A DNA stretch of 64,000 bases, from NCBI GenBank assembly GCA_022822525.1, contig JAJEBN010000078.1:22055-86054 (forward strand). Reading direction: 5' to 3'. The notes beneath the pieces are model-generated. The model ran no database searches. It saw only the letters and a program-made list of their open reading frames with translations, and was not told the DNA's origin. Source of the DNA: Acidimicrobiia bacterium (GTDB taxonomy: Bacteria; Actinomycetota; Acidimicrobiia; Acidimicrobiales; Poriferisodalaceae). Shown here piece after piece: positions 44,186 to 52,347 of this stretch (position 1 is the stretch's first letter; each line of letters starts with the position of its first letter). The position numbers and the translations under genes are program-made.

Positions 44186-44193
44186 CAGACCTC

Positions 44194-45349
44194 GTGAGCG
44201 AGCAGACAGCTTTGGTTGTGGGCGGCACCGGTCCGACAGGGCCCCATGTGGTGAGGGGCTTGCTGGAGCGCGGCTACCGCGTGACGATTCTGCACACGGG
44301 ACGCCACGAGGTCGATGAGATCACCGATCTCGTCGAGCACATCCACACGGACCCGTTCGATGTCGACCAGTTCACCGCTGCCATCGGCTCGGCCACCTAT
44401 GACCTGTCGGTGGTCATGTACGGCCGGCTGCGCGAGATCGCCCGGGCGATGGCCGGTCGCGTGTCCAAGTTCGTGAGCATCGGCGGCTTCCCCGTCTACA
44501 GCGGCCGGGGGCGATGCCGATGCACTGTGGCCGGCCGGCATGCGGGTGCCGACGCGCGAGCACGATCGCCTGGTCTCCGACGAGCCGCCCGAGTTCCGTG
44601 TCAACAACAAGGTGCGTCAGATCGCCAATACCGAGCTCGTCGTGTTCCGCGAGCACCCCACGGCGTCGCACCTGCGCTATCCGTGGATCTACGGGCCCGG
44701 CCAGATCAGCCCGCGCGAGTGGAAGATCGTGCGCCGCGTGCTCGATGGCCGCACCCGCATCGTGCTGCCCGACGGGGGCGTGACGTTGCAGGGGTGTGCT
44801 GACGCCCGCAATGCCGCGGCGATGGTGCTGGCGACCGTCGACGCCGGGGCACGCTCGTCGGGCCAAGCGTACAACGTCTCCGACGAGTGGACGCCGACGC
44901 TGCTGCAGTGGGTCGAGATCATTGCTGCGGCGCTGGACCACAGCTTCGAGATCGTCTCGATCCCCTGGGAGTACGCAGCGGTGTCCCACCATTTCACCCA
45001 GCGCAGCACGCCCCATCACCGTGTCATCAACTGCGACAAGGCGATCTACCAGCTCGGGTATCGAGATGTCGTGGATCCGGTGCAGGGGTTGACCGACACG
45101 GCGCGCTGGCTGGCCCGTGACGAGAATCACCCGGAGCCCGGCGGCGCCATGGAACGCTCGATTGTGGACCGCTTCGACTACGAGGCCGAAGATCGACTGA
45201 TGGACGCTTGGCAGGCCGCGATCGCCGGCGACGACATCGCCGTTGCAGCGGCCGCGGCCGATCCCGGGTTCTTCGATCGCTATGCCGCCGAATTCGACGA
45301 CCGCCCCGGCGCTCGCAAGGGGTGGGTTTCCGTCAGACGTTCAGACTGA
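44194..45349 (+). pseudogene. NAD-dependent epimerase/dehydratase family gene with a one-base frameshift
   Basis: An extended-SDR-like protein interrupted by a frameshift. The first part, from GTG 44194, reads SEQTALVVGGTGPTGPHVVRG and continues to FVSIGGFPVYSG in frame 1. The second part continues in frame 2 as GDADALWPAGMRVPTREHD and goes on without interruption to 45349 (RYPWIYGPGQISPREW, QAYNVSDEWTPTLLQW). The switch falls in the G5 run at 44507-44511; removing one G joins both parts into ~384 residues. Because both halves look conserved, a sequencing or assembly error is as likely as a true mutation. The function of the family member is unknown. Confidence 0.78.
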
Positions 45350-46546
45350 TCAGTCGCGGGCGTCGGGGGCGAGTTCGACTTCGGTGGCCTTGACGGAGAC
45401 CCACAGGGTGGTGCCGGGTCGGATCAGCAGCTCGTGGGCGGCCCCTGGCGTGATGTCGGCCGTGAGCGGCAACGGAGAGCCGAGCAGCACGCGGGTGATG
45501 TCGCCCAGCGGCTCGACTGCCTCGGCGGTCGTGCGCCAGACGTTGCGGGGGCTGCCGGTGGGCCGCTCCCGGTGCAGGGCGATGGCCCGCGGGTGGATGG
45601 TGGCCAAGACCGCCCCGAACATCGACGTGTCGGCCGCGTGCAGCACCACAGCGGGGTGGCGGCCGGGCTGCGACGGCGTCGCGTTGTCGGTCGTCACGCT
45701 GATCTCGCCCTCGCGTGCGGTGCCGCGCACCAGGTTGATGCCCGACAGATCGGCGGCGTACGCGGTCGCCGGAGAGCGTCGCAGCTCGTCGGGCGTTCCC
45801 GATTGGGTGAGCCGACCGTTCTCAAGGATGTGCACGCGATCGGCAAGCACGAATGCGTCGGTGGGATCGTGGGTGATCAGCAGGCGCGGCACATCGCCCG
45901 CGCCGTGACGCGGGGCCGTCGGCGACGCAGTGCCGCCGCTGCGCCCGCTGCTGAGATGGGCGGCCAGGTTGCGCCGCAGCCGGTTGCGGGCGGTGACGTC
46001 CAACGAGCCCAGCGGTTCATCGGCCACCAGCAGATCGGGCTCGCAGGCCAGAGCACGGGCGAGCGCCACCCGTTGGCGCTGGCCGCCCGACATCGCACGC
46101 GGCCGTCGATGGCCCAGGTCGCCGAGGTCCATGGCATCCAGCCAGTCCTGTGCCCGCTCGCGAGCAGGCGCCCGACGCATGCCGCGGGATGTCAGGCCGA
46201 ACGCCACGTTGTCGAGCGCATTGAGATGCCCGAACAGCACTTGGTCTTGGAACACCACGCCGATGCGGCGCCCTTCGGGCGGAACGAAGACGCCGTCAGC
46301 GGGATCGTCGAGGACCCTGCCGGCAAGCCGTACCACGCCGCCGTCGAGCCGCAGCAACCCGGCGATCGCAGCCACGATCGTGGACTTGCCGGCGCCGTTG
46401 GGCCCGAGCAGTGCAGCGGTCTCGCCGGCTTCGACGCTCAGCGACACGTCCAGCTCGAAGTCACCGCGCCGCAGCCGGATGTCAGCCTGCAGCCCGCCGG
46501 CAGCGGTGCTCGTGGCGCTCATCGCGCCGGGGTCGTTGGAGCTCAT
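45350..46546 (-). CDS. modC: Molybdate ABC transporter ATP-binding protein
   Basis: A 398-residue ABC ATPase. Walker A GPNGAGKST (48-56), signature MSGGQRQ (152-158) and Walker B LLVADEPLGSLD (~172-183) are intact. A C-terminal Mop/TOBE-like domain (~330-398: TRVLLGSPLPLTADI, HELLIRPGTTLWVSV) is typical of ModC. ATG at 46546 overlaps the modB stop (ATGA); the longer open frame lies within modB. It powers molybdate/tungstate import with ModB and ModA. Confidence 0.92.
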   Translation of the reverse strand: MSSNDPGAMSATSTAAGGLQADIRLRRGDFELDVSLSVEAGETAALLGPNGAGKSTIVAAIAGLLRLDGGVVRLAGRVLDDPADGVFVPPEGRRIGVVFQDQVLFGHLNALDNVAFGLTSRGMRRAPARERAQDWLDAMDLGDLGHRRPRAMSGGQRQRVALARALACEPDLLVADEPLGSLDVTARNRLRRNLAAHLSSGRSGGTASPTAPRHGAGDVPRLLITHDPTDAFVLADRVHILENGRLTQSGTPDELRRSPATAYAADLSGINLVRGTAREGEISVTTDNATPSQPGRHPAVVLHAADTSMFGAVLATIHPRAIALHRERPTGSPRNVWRTTAEAVEPLGDITRVLLGSPLPLTADITPGAAHELLIRPGTTLWVSVKATEVELAPDARD

Positions 46547-47388
46547 CGGCTCGGCCACCAGCGGTCGCGCAGGGCGATCAGCAGGCCCAGCGACAGCGCG
46601 ACGAGCACCAGGCTGATGGCCACGGCCGCATCCCGGTTCGACTCCAGCGCCACGAACACCGCCAGCGGCAGCGTCTGGGTGCGCCCGCCGAGGCTGCCGG
46701 CAAACGTGACGGTCGCGCCGAACTCGCCCAGGGCTCGCGCCCACGCCACCACCACCGCGACGCCCAGCGCCGGCCCGATCATCGGCAGCGTCACCCGCCA
46801 CAGCACGCGCAGCCGCGACGCACCCAGCGTGGCGGCTGCATGCTCGTATTGCCGATCCAGATTCCGCAGCGCACCTTCGACCGTCAGGATCACGAGCGGG
46901 GTGGCCACAAACGCGTTGGCCAGGATGACGCCCCAGATCGAGTAGGGCAGCAGCAGGCCGGTGGCGTCATGCAGCGGCCCGCCGACCACGCCCCGTCGTC
47001 CGAGCGCAAACAGCAATGCGGCACCACCCACGACCGGCGGCAGCACCATCGGCAGCGTCACGAGCGCTCGCACTACCGAGCGGCCTGGGAATGACACCCG
47101 CGCAAGCACCCATGCGAGCGGCACGCCGACCAGCGCAGCAACCGCCGCCGCAGCGATCGAGGACACCACCGACAGCCCGGCCGCGTCCACCACGAACCTG
47201 CTCGACAGGTGCGCCCACAGCCCGGTCCAGGGCGCACGCGCAACAAGGCCCACGAGCGGCAGTGCGAATAGCACGACGCCGATGCCAGCGAGCAGCGCGA
47301 TCGGCCAAGGAGGCAGTTCACGCGCCGTCCGGCGCGCCGGCCGACGAGCGGACTCAGGGGCACTGGTGGAGGTGGTCGTGCTGGTCAT
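46543..47388 (-). CDS. modB: Molybdate ABC transporter permease
   Basis: A 281-residue permease with about six membrane segments and the cytoplasmic coupling motif EHAAATLGASRLRVLWRVTLP (EAA loop). LPMVLPPVVGGAALLFALGRRG and ARALGEFGATVTFAGSLGGRTQT in adjoining parts are characteristic of ModB/CysT permeases. ATG at 47388 overlaps the modA stop (ATGA) and its own stop overlaps modC. Confidence 0.92.
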   Translation of the reverse strand: MTSTTTSTSAPESARRPARRTARELPPWPIALLAGIGVVLFALPLVGLVARAPWTGLWAHLSSRFVVDAAGLSVVSSIAAAAVAALVGVPLAWVLARVSFPGRSVVRALVTLPMVLPPVVGGAALLFALGRRGVVGGPLHDATGLLLPYSIWGVILANAFVATPLVILTVEGALRNLDRQYEHAAATLGASRLRVLWRVTLPMIGPALGVAVVVAWARALGEFGATVTFAGSLGGRTQTLPLAVFVALESNRDAAVAISLVLVALSLGLLIALRDRWWPSR

Positions 47389-48239
47389 GGTGCCCCAAAA
47401 CCGTGGGAGACAAACGCGTCTCGGGCGGCAGCGGAGCCCAAGAAGTCCAGGAATGCCTCGGCCGCCTGGGTGTTGGGCGCTTCTGTGAGCATGGCGGCCT
47501 CGTAGGTCGTCTCGGGGGCCGAACCGGCGCCCCAGCCCAAGCTCTCGATTCCAGCGGCGGTCCGTGCGTCGCTGGCGTACACCACGGCGGCGTCCAGCTC
47601 CCCGGCAGCCAGCTTGGTGACCAGAGCGCGCACATTGGACTCGTCGGTGTCGGGCACAGGCTCGATGCCGGCACGGGATAGGCCTGCCCGCGCATGGGCA
47701 CCGCACGGCACTTCGGCGGCACACAATCCGATCAGCAGCTCAGGGCGAGTCAGGTCGGCGAGCGCAGCAACCCCGGCGTCGTTGCCCGCAGGCACTGCGA
47801 GCACCAACGAGTTGCGAGCCACTACGACGGACTCGCCGCTGATGCCGACCTCGTGGCGGACTGCCTGCAGATGACTCGGGTCGGCGGGGATGAAGACATC
47901 GGCTGGCGCACCGGCGAGCACCTGCTCTCGCAGCGTCGAGCTCCCGGCTCCCGCGATCTGCACATCCACTCCCGGATGGAGCAGTTCGAAATCACCAGCG
48001 AGCACCTCGGCCACCGGCAACAGTGACGCAGCAACTAGGACATGCAGGCTGCCTTCGAGCGTTGCTGCGCCGCTGACGCTTGCGCCAGAGCGGTTGGGTC
48101 CATCAACGTCGCCTTCAGCCGCCGCGCAGCCTGCTGCCAGCGGTGTCATCACCAGCAGCGTCAGTGCGGCACAGCGGCGTGTCCACGTCGCACGGTGCGC
48201 GACATCCGTATCGTGCGTCGCCGCGCATACGCCGCCCAT
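47385..48239 (-). CDS. modA: Molybdate-binding lipoprotein
   Basis: A 284-residue solute-binding protein. It begins with a basic signal sequence and lipobox LAAGC (Cys38 from ATG 48239). The binding domain has LHVLVAASLLPVAEVLAGDFE, IAGAGSSTLREQVLAGAPADVF, GIEPVPDTDESNVRALVTKLAAGELDA and a C-terminal FLDFLGSAAARDAF, typical of ModA. Start is either ATG 48239 (a CACACT lies 9 nt upstream) or GTG 48266. It is first of the modABC operon. Confidence 0.9.
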   Translation of the reverse strand: MGGVCAATHDTDVAHRATWTRRCAALTLLVMTPLAAGCAAAEGDVDGPNRSGASVSGAATLEGSLHVLVAASLLPVAEVLAGDFELLHPGVDVQIAGAGSSTLREQVLAGAPADVFIPADPSHLQAVRHEVGISGESVVVARNSLVLAVPAGNDAGVAALADLTRPELLIGLCAAEVPCGAHARAGLSRAGIEPVPDTDESNVRALVTKLAAGELDAAVVYASDARTAAGIESLGWGAGSAPETTYEAAMLTEAPNTQAAEAFLDFLGSAAARDAFVSHGFGAP

Positions 48240-48307
48240 AGCTTCGCCAGTGTGCCCGACGCTCACGGATGTCGAAAATTCGGCGCGATGTCCAGCAGCA
48301 AGCGCTC

Positions 48308-48313
48308 TATGGT
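48308..48313 (+). promoter_or_regulatory. -10 box (TATGGT) before the small membrane protein gene
   Basis: TATGGT ends 6 nt before the ATG at 48320; GGAG inside the gap could alternatively serve as a ribosome-binding site. Confidence 0.35.
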
Positions 48314-48319
48314 GGAGCC

Positions 48320-48571
48320 ATGGTGGCCGAAGTTCCCGCTGCCACTCAGATCGTGGTCGACGCGTGGGCGCTGCTGGTGGCCGCTGCGGGCATCGTGATC
48401 ACTGTCTTGGGCACCGGCCTGTCGATCACGTTCCATCTCGCTGGCCGCATCGACCATCAATCCGATGAGATCGGGCATGTGCGCGAACGCGTCGCGCGCT
48501 TGGAGGTCCTCTTCGCGAATCGGGGCGACTCATCGGGACCAGCAACGGAGCCGCCAGCAGCGGACGAATAG
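48320..48571 (+). CDS. Small single-pass membrane protein
   Basis: An 83-residue protein with one hydrophobic segment (~13-37: AWALLVAAAGIVITVLGTGL) followed by a charged, possibly coiled-coil stretch (RIDHQSDEIGHVRERVARLEVLF) and a short polar tail. No family is recognised. ATG at 48320 is preferred over the earlier in-frame ATG at 48269. It ends 10 nt before the MBL gene. Confidence 0.55.
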   Translation: MVAEVPAATQIVVDAWALLVAAAGIVITVLGTGLSITFHLAGRIDHQSDEIGHVRERVARLEVLFANRGDSSGPATEPPAADE

Positions 48572-48574
48572 GGT
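48569..48574 (+). promoter_or_regulatory. -10 box (TAGGGT) for the MBL-fold gene
   Basis: TAGGGT overlaps the stop codon of the small membrane protein gene and ends 7 nt before the ATG at 48582; no Shine-Dalgarno. Confidence 0.5.
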
Positions 48575-48581
48575 CCTCAGC

Positions 48582-49493
48582 ATGGCTACGACGCTCGACT
48601 GGTACGGGTGCGCGACGTTCCGGATGCGCACGGCCGGCCTCACGATCTTTCTCGACGCATACATCGACCGGGCGCAAAATGCCGTGGGTCCTGGCTTGTC
48701 TGCCGACGACGTCACCGAGGCGGACTGGGTGCTCGTGGGCCATTCCCATTTCGATCATCTCTACGGGGCGGAGCGCATCGTGGCCAATACCGATGCCACC
48801 CTCGTCGCGTCCTACGAGTCGGTGCGGGTGATGGCGGAGGCGGGAATCCCCGAAGACCGGATGATCTGCGTGGCGGGCGGCGAGACGGTGGATCTCGCTC
48901 GGGGAGACCGGGGAGCCGGCGTGCGAGTGTCGGTATATCCGAGCCAGCACTCCTGCGTCTGGTCGCACACCCAGATGGACCAGCCCGACCACGTCTGCCT
49001 GGGCGATCTCGGCGTGACCTGGCAGGAGCAGCAGCAGCGCTTCGCCGAGCTCATGAAGTACTTGGCGACGGAGGTCGATGCCGACACCAGCGCGCACATC
49101 GCTGCGTCGGCCGCGGGCCACAGCGACCGGGGCGACGGGGGAGCGCTGCTGTTCCTGATCGAGGCGCCGGACGGCTCAGTGCTGTTCCAGGACACCTCGG
49201 GACACTGGTCGGGGGTGATGCGCGACCTCCGCCCCGACGTGGCGATTCTCGCGGCGGCCGGCCGCGGCAATATCGACGGCGAGCCCATCCAGGGTTCGCT
49301 GGCACAGTTCATCGGCCGCCAAGCCGACCTGCTGCGGCCCCGCAAGGTCATCCTCGGACACCACGACAACTGGCTGCCGGGCTTCTCAGTGCCCACCGAC
49401 ACCACGTCTATCGCGGCCGAGCTGGCCCGGGTCACGCCGAACGTCGAGTTCCTCGAGCCCGGCTACCTGGAAGCGACACCCATCCTGCCGTAG
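48582..49493 (+). CDS. MBL-fold metal-dependent hydrolase (UlaG-like)
   Basis: A 303-residue metallo-beta-lactamase-fold protein. The metal motif GHSHFDHL gives His54, His56, Asp58 and His59, with further candidate ligands in VYPSQHSCVW and LFQDTSGHWSG and ILGHHDNW. The start LDWYGCATFRMRTAGLTIFLDAYID (split over adjoining residues) resembles UlaG-like/L-ascorbate-6-phosphate lactonase relatives. The substrate is unknown. It converges with the alcohol dehydrogenase gene over a strong palindrome. Confidence 0.87.
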   Translation: MATTLDWYGCATFRMRTAGLTIFLDAYIDRAQNAVGPGLSADDVTEADWVLVGHSHFDHLYGAERIVANTDATLVASYESVRVMAEAGIPEDRMICVAGGETVDLARGDRGAGVRVSVYPSQHSCVWSHTQMDQPDHVCLGDLGVTWQEQQQRFAELMKYLATEVDADTSAHIAASAAGHSDRGDGGALLFLIEAPDGSVLFQDTSGHWSGVMRDLRPDVAILAAAGRGNIDGEPIQGSLAQFIGRQADLLRPRKVILGHHDNWLPGFSVPTDTTSIAAELARVTPNVEFLEPGYLEATPILP

Positions 49494-49523
49494 TCGAGAC
49501 CGCGGCCTGCCGGGTTCGCGAGA

Positions 49524-49549
49524 GACTGAGCCCGGCGCCGGGCTCAGTC
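49524..49549. terminator. 26-bp perfect palindrome between convergent genes, probable bidirectional terminator
   Basis: A perfect palindrome with 13-bp arms (GACTGAGCCCGGC) has no loop in DNA and centres on GGCGCC. It covers the last codons and stop of the alcohol dehydrogenase and lies 30 nt after the MBL stop. There is no T-run, so it would be a hairpin-only terminator or mRNA-end stabiliser. Confidence 0.6.
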
Positions 49550-50635
49550 GAAGGTGATGACGGTGCGGGTGGCCTCGCCGGCCTTCATCCAGCCGTAGCC
49601 CTCGTTGATCTGTTCGAGGTCGATGCGCGCCGAGATCATCTCGTCGAGCATGAGGCGGCCGTCGAGGTAGAGGTCGATCATCATCGGGATGTCGCTGCGG
49701 AACTGGTTCGAACCCATCATCGAGCCCTGCAGCTTCTTCTCCGACAGGAAGTCGATGCCGCGCAGCTCCACTCTCGTCTTCGACGGCACCATGCCGATCA
49801 CGGTGGCCGTGCCGCCGATGTCGAGCATGTTGAACGCCTGCTGCACCGTGGTGGCCAGACCGATGGCTTCGAAGCTGTACTCCACGCCGCCCTTGGTCAT
49901 GTCCTTCACGGCGGTCACCACGTCGTCCACCTCGGCGGCATTCACGGTGTCGGTGGCGCCCATCTGGCGGGCGGTCTCAAGCTTCGCCTCGGTCATGTCC
50001 ACGGCGATGATGCGGCCGGCACCCGCCACCCGGGCGCCCTGCACAGCCGACAGGCCGATGCCGCCGCAGCCGATCACGCACACCACGCTGCCCACGCCGA
50101 CGCCTGCGGTGTTGACCGCTGCACCGAAGCCCGTCGTCACGCCGCAGCCGATCAGGCACGCCCGGTCGAGCGGCATGTCGGGACGCACCTTCACGACAGC
50201 GTTCTGATGCACCAGCATCTGCTCGGCGAAGCCGCCGAGCCGAGCCATCTGGTCAACCGAAGTGCCGTCTTCGCGGGTCAGCCGAGCTGCGGCATCTCTC
50301 GACCGGGAGGTGGCCCGGACATTGGTGCAACGGTGCGGGTTGCCCGACAGGCAGCGACGGCACTGGCCGCAGAAGATCGACAGGCACGCAACGACGTGGT
50401 CGCCGGGCTTCACGTAGCTCACGTCGCTGCCCACGGCCTCCACCACACCGGCCGACTCGTGGCCCATCACCATGGGAAGCGGCGTCCGGAACAGCCCTTC
50501 CATGAAGTGCAGATCGCTGTGGCACAGACCGGCGCCCAGAGTCTGGATGAGCACCTCGTTCGGCCCCGGCGCGTCGATGCGCAAGTCCTCGAGCTCCAAG
50601 TCGCCCGGCTGTTCGCAGAGCACAGCAGCCTTCAT
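49544..50635 (-). CDS. Zinc-dependent alcohol dehydrogenase (class III-like MDR)
   Basis: A 363-residue medium-chain dehydrogenase. Catalytic-zinc residues lie in GLCHSD and MGHESAG. The structural-zinc loop is CGQCRRCLSGNPHRC; the NAD motif is VCVIGCGGIGLSAVQGARVAGA in adjoining parts. It oxidises alcohols or reduces aldehydes; NAD-linked or mycofactocin-linked subfamilies cannot be separated here. ATG at 50635 follows GAGGGGG at 7 nt. Its stop is part of a 26-bp palindrome. Confidence 0.92.
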   Translation of the reverse strand: MKAAVLCEQPGDLELEDLRIDAPGPNEVLIQTLGAGLCHSDLHFMEGLFRTPLPMVMGHESAGVVEAVGSDVSYVKPGDHVVACLSIFCGQCRRCLSGNPHRCTNVRATSRSRDAAARLTREDGTSVDQMARLGGFAEQMLVHQNAVVKVRPDMPLDRACLIGCGVTTGFGAAVNTAGVGVGSVVCVIGCGGIGLSAVQGARVAGAGRIIAVDMTEAKLETARQMGATDTVNAAEVDDVVTAVKDMTKGGVEYSFEAIGLATTVQQAFNMLDIGGTATVIGMVPSKTRVELRGIDFLSEKKLQGSMMGSNQFRSDIPMMIDLYLDGRLMLDEMISARIDLEQINEGYGWMKAGEATRTVITFD

Positions 50636-50814
50636 GTCACGCCCCCTCGCGTAGTGCGGCCACGTGAGTGGCTTCGCTTGACGCTGCCGAGATTAGGCGC
50701 GTCGCCGCAAACGCGTGCCCGCCGCCGCCGATCGCGGCCGGGCCGCAATCGGCCACCCAGGCGGAGGGTGCGGTAGCGTCGTTTACAGCGGACCGCGGCC
50801 GTCGAGGGGAAGTC

Positions 50815-51411
50815 ATGGCGAATGAGCACGGCTACTTGCCGAAGGTGAGCGAGCTGGACGACAAGCAGCAACGCCGCTTGGACACGTGGTACGCGAAGGC
50901 CTACACCGACGACAACCTGTTCCGGACGCTGGCTGCGGACGAGACGACGATGGACATGTTCTTGGGCTGGGTGGGCACGGTGTACGGAGGCACACCCGAA
51001 CAAGACCCCGGAGCGCTCGATCGTCACATGCTCGAGATGTGCCGCATCCGCATGGCGAACCGCAACGAGTGCTTCCACTGAAGCTTGGTCAAGAGCGCAT
51101 CGTTGGTGCGCACTGGGCTGACCGACGAGGTCGTGGCCAAGCTGGACGACTACGAGAACTCCGATCTCGACGACGGCTGGAAAGCTGCGCTCGCCTTGGC
51201 CGACTGGCTCTCCGGACAGGAGCATTCGGGGAAGATCCCGCCCGAGCAATACGAGCGGCTGCAGCGACACTTCAACGAGCAGCAGATCCTGCGGCTCGGC
51301 GCCTTGCTCGCGGTCTGCAGCGGCTGGCATCGGATGATCGAAGCCTTCGGCATCCGGCCCGACCACTACCAAGCCGGCCAATCTGCACCGTGGGCCGCGG
51401 CAGCAGGTTGA
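50815..51411 (+). CDS. Candidate selenoprotein: AhpD/carboxymuconolactone decarboxylase-like, CxxU, with in-frame TGA
   Basis: ATG 50815 (ribosome-binding site GAGGGGA) opens 88 codons to a TGA at 51079-51081. The same frame then stays open for 109 more codons to 51411 with unchanged codon bias. Read through, the 198-residue product looks like an AhpD/CMD-fold protein: HMLEMCRIRMANRNECFH-U-SLVKSASLVRTGLTDEVV, then DGWKAALALADWLSG and LGALLAVCSGWHRMIEAFGI. AhpD uses Glu118, Cys130, Cys133 and His137; here the same spacing gives Glu74, Cys86, TGA89 and Lys93, so the TGA sits at the second redox cysteine. A SECIS-like hairpin follows. The second half has no ribosome-binding site of its own. A nonsense mutation from TGC/TGT is the alternative; no selA/selB/selC/selD lies in the window. 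Confidence 0.68.
51092..51114 (+). promoter_or_regulatory. SECIS-like hairpin downstream of the in-frame TGA
   Basis: AGAGCGCATC pairs with GGTGCGCACT across a GTT loop: A-T, G-C, an A/A mismatch, five Watson-Crick pairs, a T/G wobble and a closing C-G. The stem begins 10 nt after the TGA, and the loop starts with G followed by T. Bacterial SECIS upper stems sit about 11 nt after the UGA with G/U in the apical loop, so position and loop fit. Confidence 0.5.
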
Positions 51412-51461
51412 GCCAGAGCGCGCTCGCACCCGCCGTGAGCACAGACATCAGGACGCTCGTC

Positions 51462-51467
51462 TAGCTT
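51462..51467 (+). promoter_or_regulatory. -10 box (TAGCTT) for the first thioesterase-like gene
   Basis: TAGCTT ends 7 nt before the GTG at 51475; no ribosome-binding site. The next paralogue has the identical hexamer at 8 nt. Confidence 0.5.
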
Positions 51468-51474
51468 CGGCGCG

Positions 51475-52326
51475 GTGACCCAAGAGGCACGAGACACGGC
51501 GCCGCTGTCGCCGGGCGACCGGCTCGCAGACGTCGTTGAGTTCTTCGGCGTGCAGGCAACCGATGACGATCTGCGCTGGCACCTGCCCATCTCGCCGAAC
51601 GTCGCCAACTATCTCGGTGTGATGCACGGCGGCTGCGCGCTTGCTGCGGTCACCGCGGCAGCCGAGACATGGAGCGAGCGGCCGGTCGCCTCGGCTTCGG
51701 CGCAGTTCTTGGCCCGCGTCCCGCTTGGCAGCAACGCAGAAATCACTTTTGACATCGGCTCGGCCGGCAAGCGAATGACCCAGGTGCTCGCGCAGGTTGC
51801 CGATGCAGCCGACGGCAGCGTGCTGATGCGAGCGCTGCTGTCACTGGGCGGTCGCCGGCTCGGCATCGACCAGGACTGGGGGCAGCCGCCCGATGTTCCC
51901 GAACCGCACGAGTGGCAACGCCGATCCGTGCCGGCCAAGGCAGTCCCATCGTTCAGTACCGACGCCGACATCCGCTTCGGGCCCTACAGCGCCGGCGATC
52001 GAAGGATCCTCTGCTGGGCGCGCCTCGCCGGCACGCTGGCGTCCACTCGCCAGGGTTTGATTGCTCTGGCGGACACGCTGGCGACGGGGATGCACCTCAG
52101 TCTCGGCCGCAAGTGGCGCGGCGCGAGCCTCGACAACACCGTGCGCATCGCCGGCGATGCTGATTGCGAATGGGTGCTGCTCGACATCGAGACCGACGGC
52201 TTTCACAACGCCGTCGGCCATGGCGTCGTGCATATGTTCACGCCCGACGGCGAACTGCTTGCCAGCGGGAATCAGTCGTTCGCCGTGGCGCGAGTGGCCG
52301 GCCCGGTGGAGGGCTTCCGGCTGTAG
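51475..52326 (+). CDS. Double-hotdog acyl-CoA thioesterase-like protein, copy 1
   Basis: A 283-residue protein with two hotdog-like halves. The first has NYLGVMHGGCALAAVTAAAETW, the HGG motif of PaaI/YdiI-type thioesterases, and a substrate-tunnel pattern ASAQFLARVPLGSNAEI. The second half (ARLAGTLASTRQGLIALADTL, VRIAGDADCEWVLLDIE) resembles 4HBT_3 C-terminal halves. It is a clear paralogue of the next gene, same length and colinear. GTG 51475 is set by the TAGCTT box. It lies directly downstream of the candidate selenoprotein. The acyl-CoA substrate is unknown. Confidence 0.8.
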   Translation: MTQEARDTAPLSPGDRLADVVEFFGVQATDDDLRWHLPISPNVANYLGVMHGGCALAAVTAAAETWSERPVASASAQFLARVPLGSNAEITFDIGSAGKRMTQVLAQVADAADGSVLMRALLSLGGRRLGIDQDWGQPPDVPEPHEWQRRSVPAKAVPSFSTDADIRFGPYSAGDRRILCWARLAGTLASTRQGLIALADTLATGMHLSLGRKWRGASLDNTVRIAGDADCEWVLLDIETDGFHNAVGHGVVHMFTPDGELLASGNQSFAVARVAGPVEGFRL

Positions 52327-52333
52327 GCAGCAC

Positions 52334-52339
52334 TAGCTT
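52334..52339 (+). promoter_or_regulatory. -10 box (TAGCTT) for the second thioesterase-like gene
   Basis: TAGCTT ends 8 nt before the GTG at 52348. The promoter element appears to have been duplicated with the gene. Confidence 0.45.
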
Positions 52340-52347
52340 TCGGCTGC

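Noticed and set aside
48608..50776. Plus-strand open frame of 722 codons across the MBL and alcohol dehydrogenase genes
   Set aside because: It spans two convincing genes on opposite strands in a shadow frame and is His/Arg-rich without motifs.
51085..51411. Separate gene starting just after the TGA
   Set aside because: Its only early start is a TTG 3 nt after the TGA with no ribosome-binding site, and its sequence is the second half of the same CMD-like fold.
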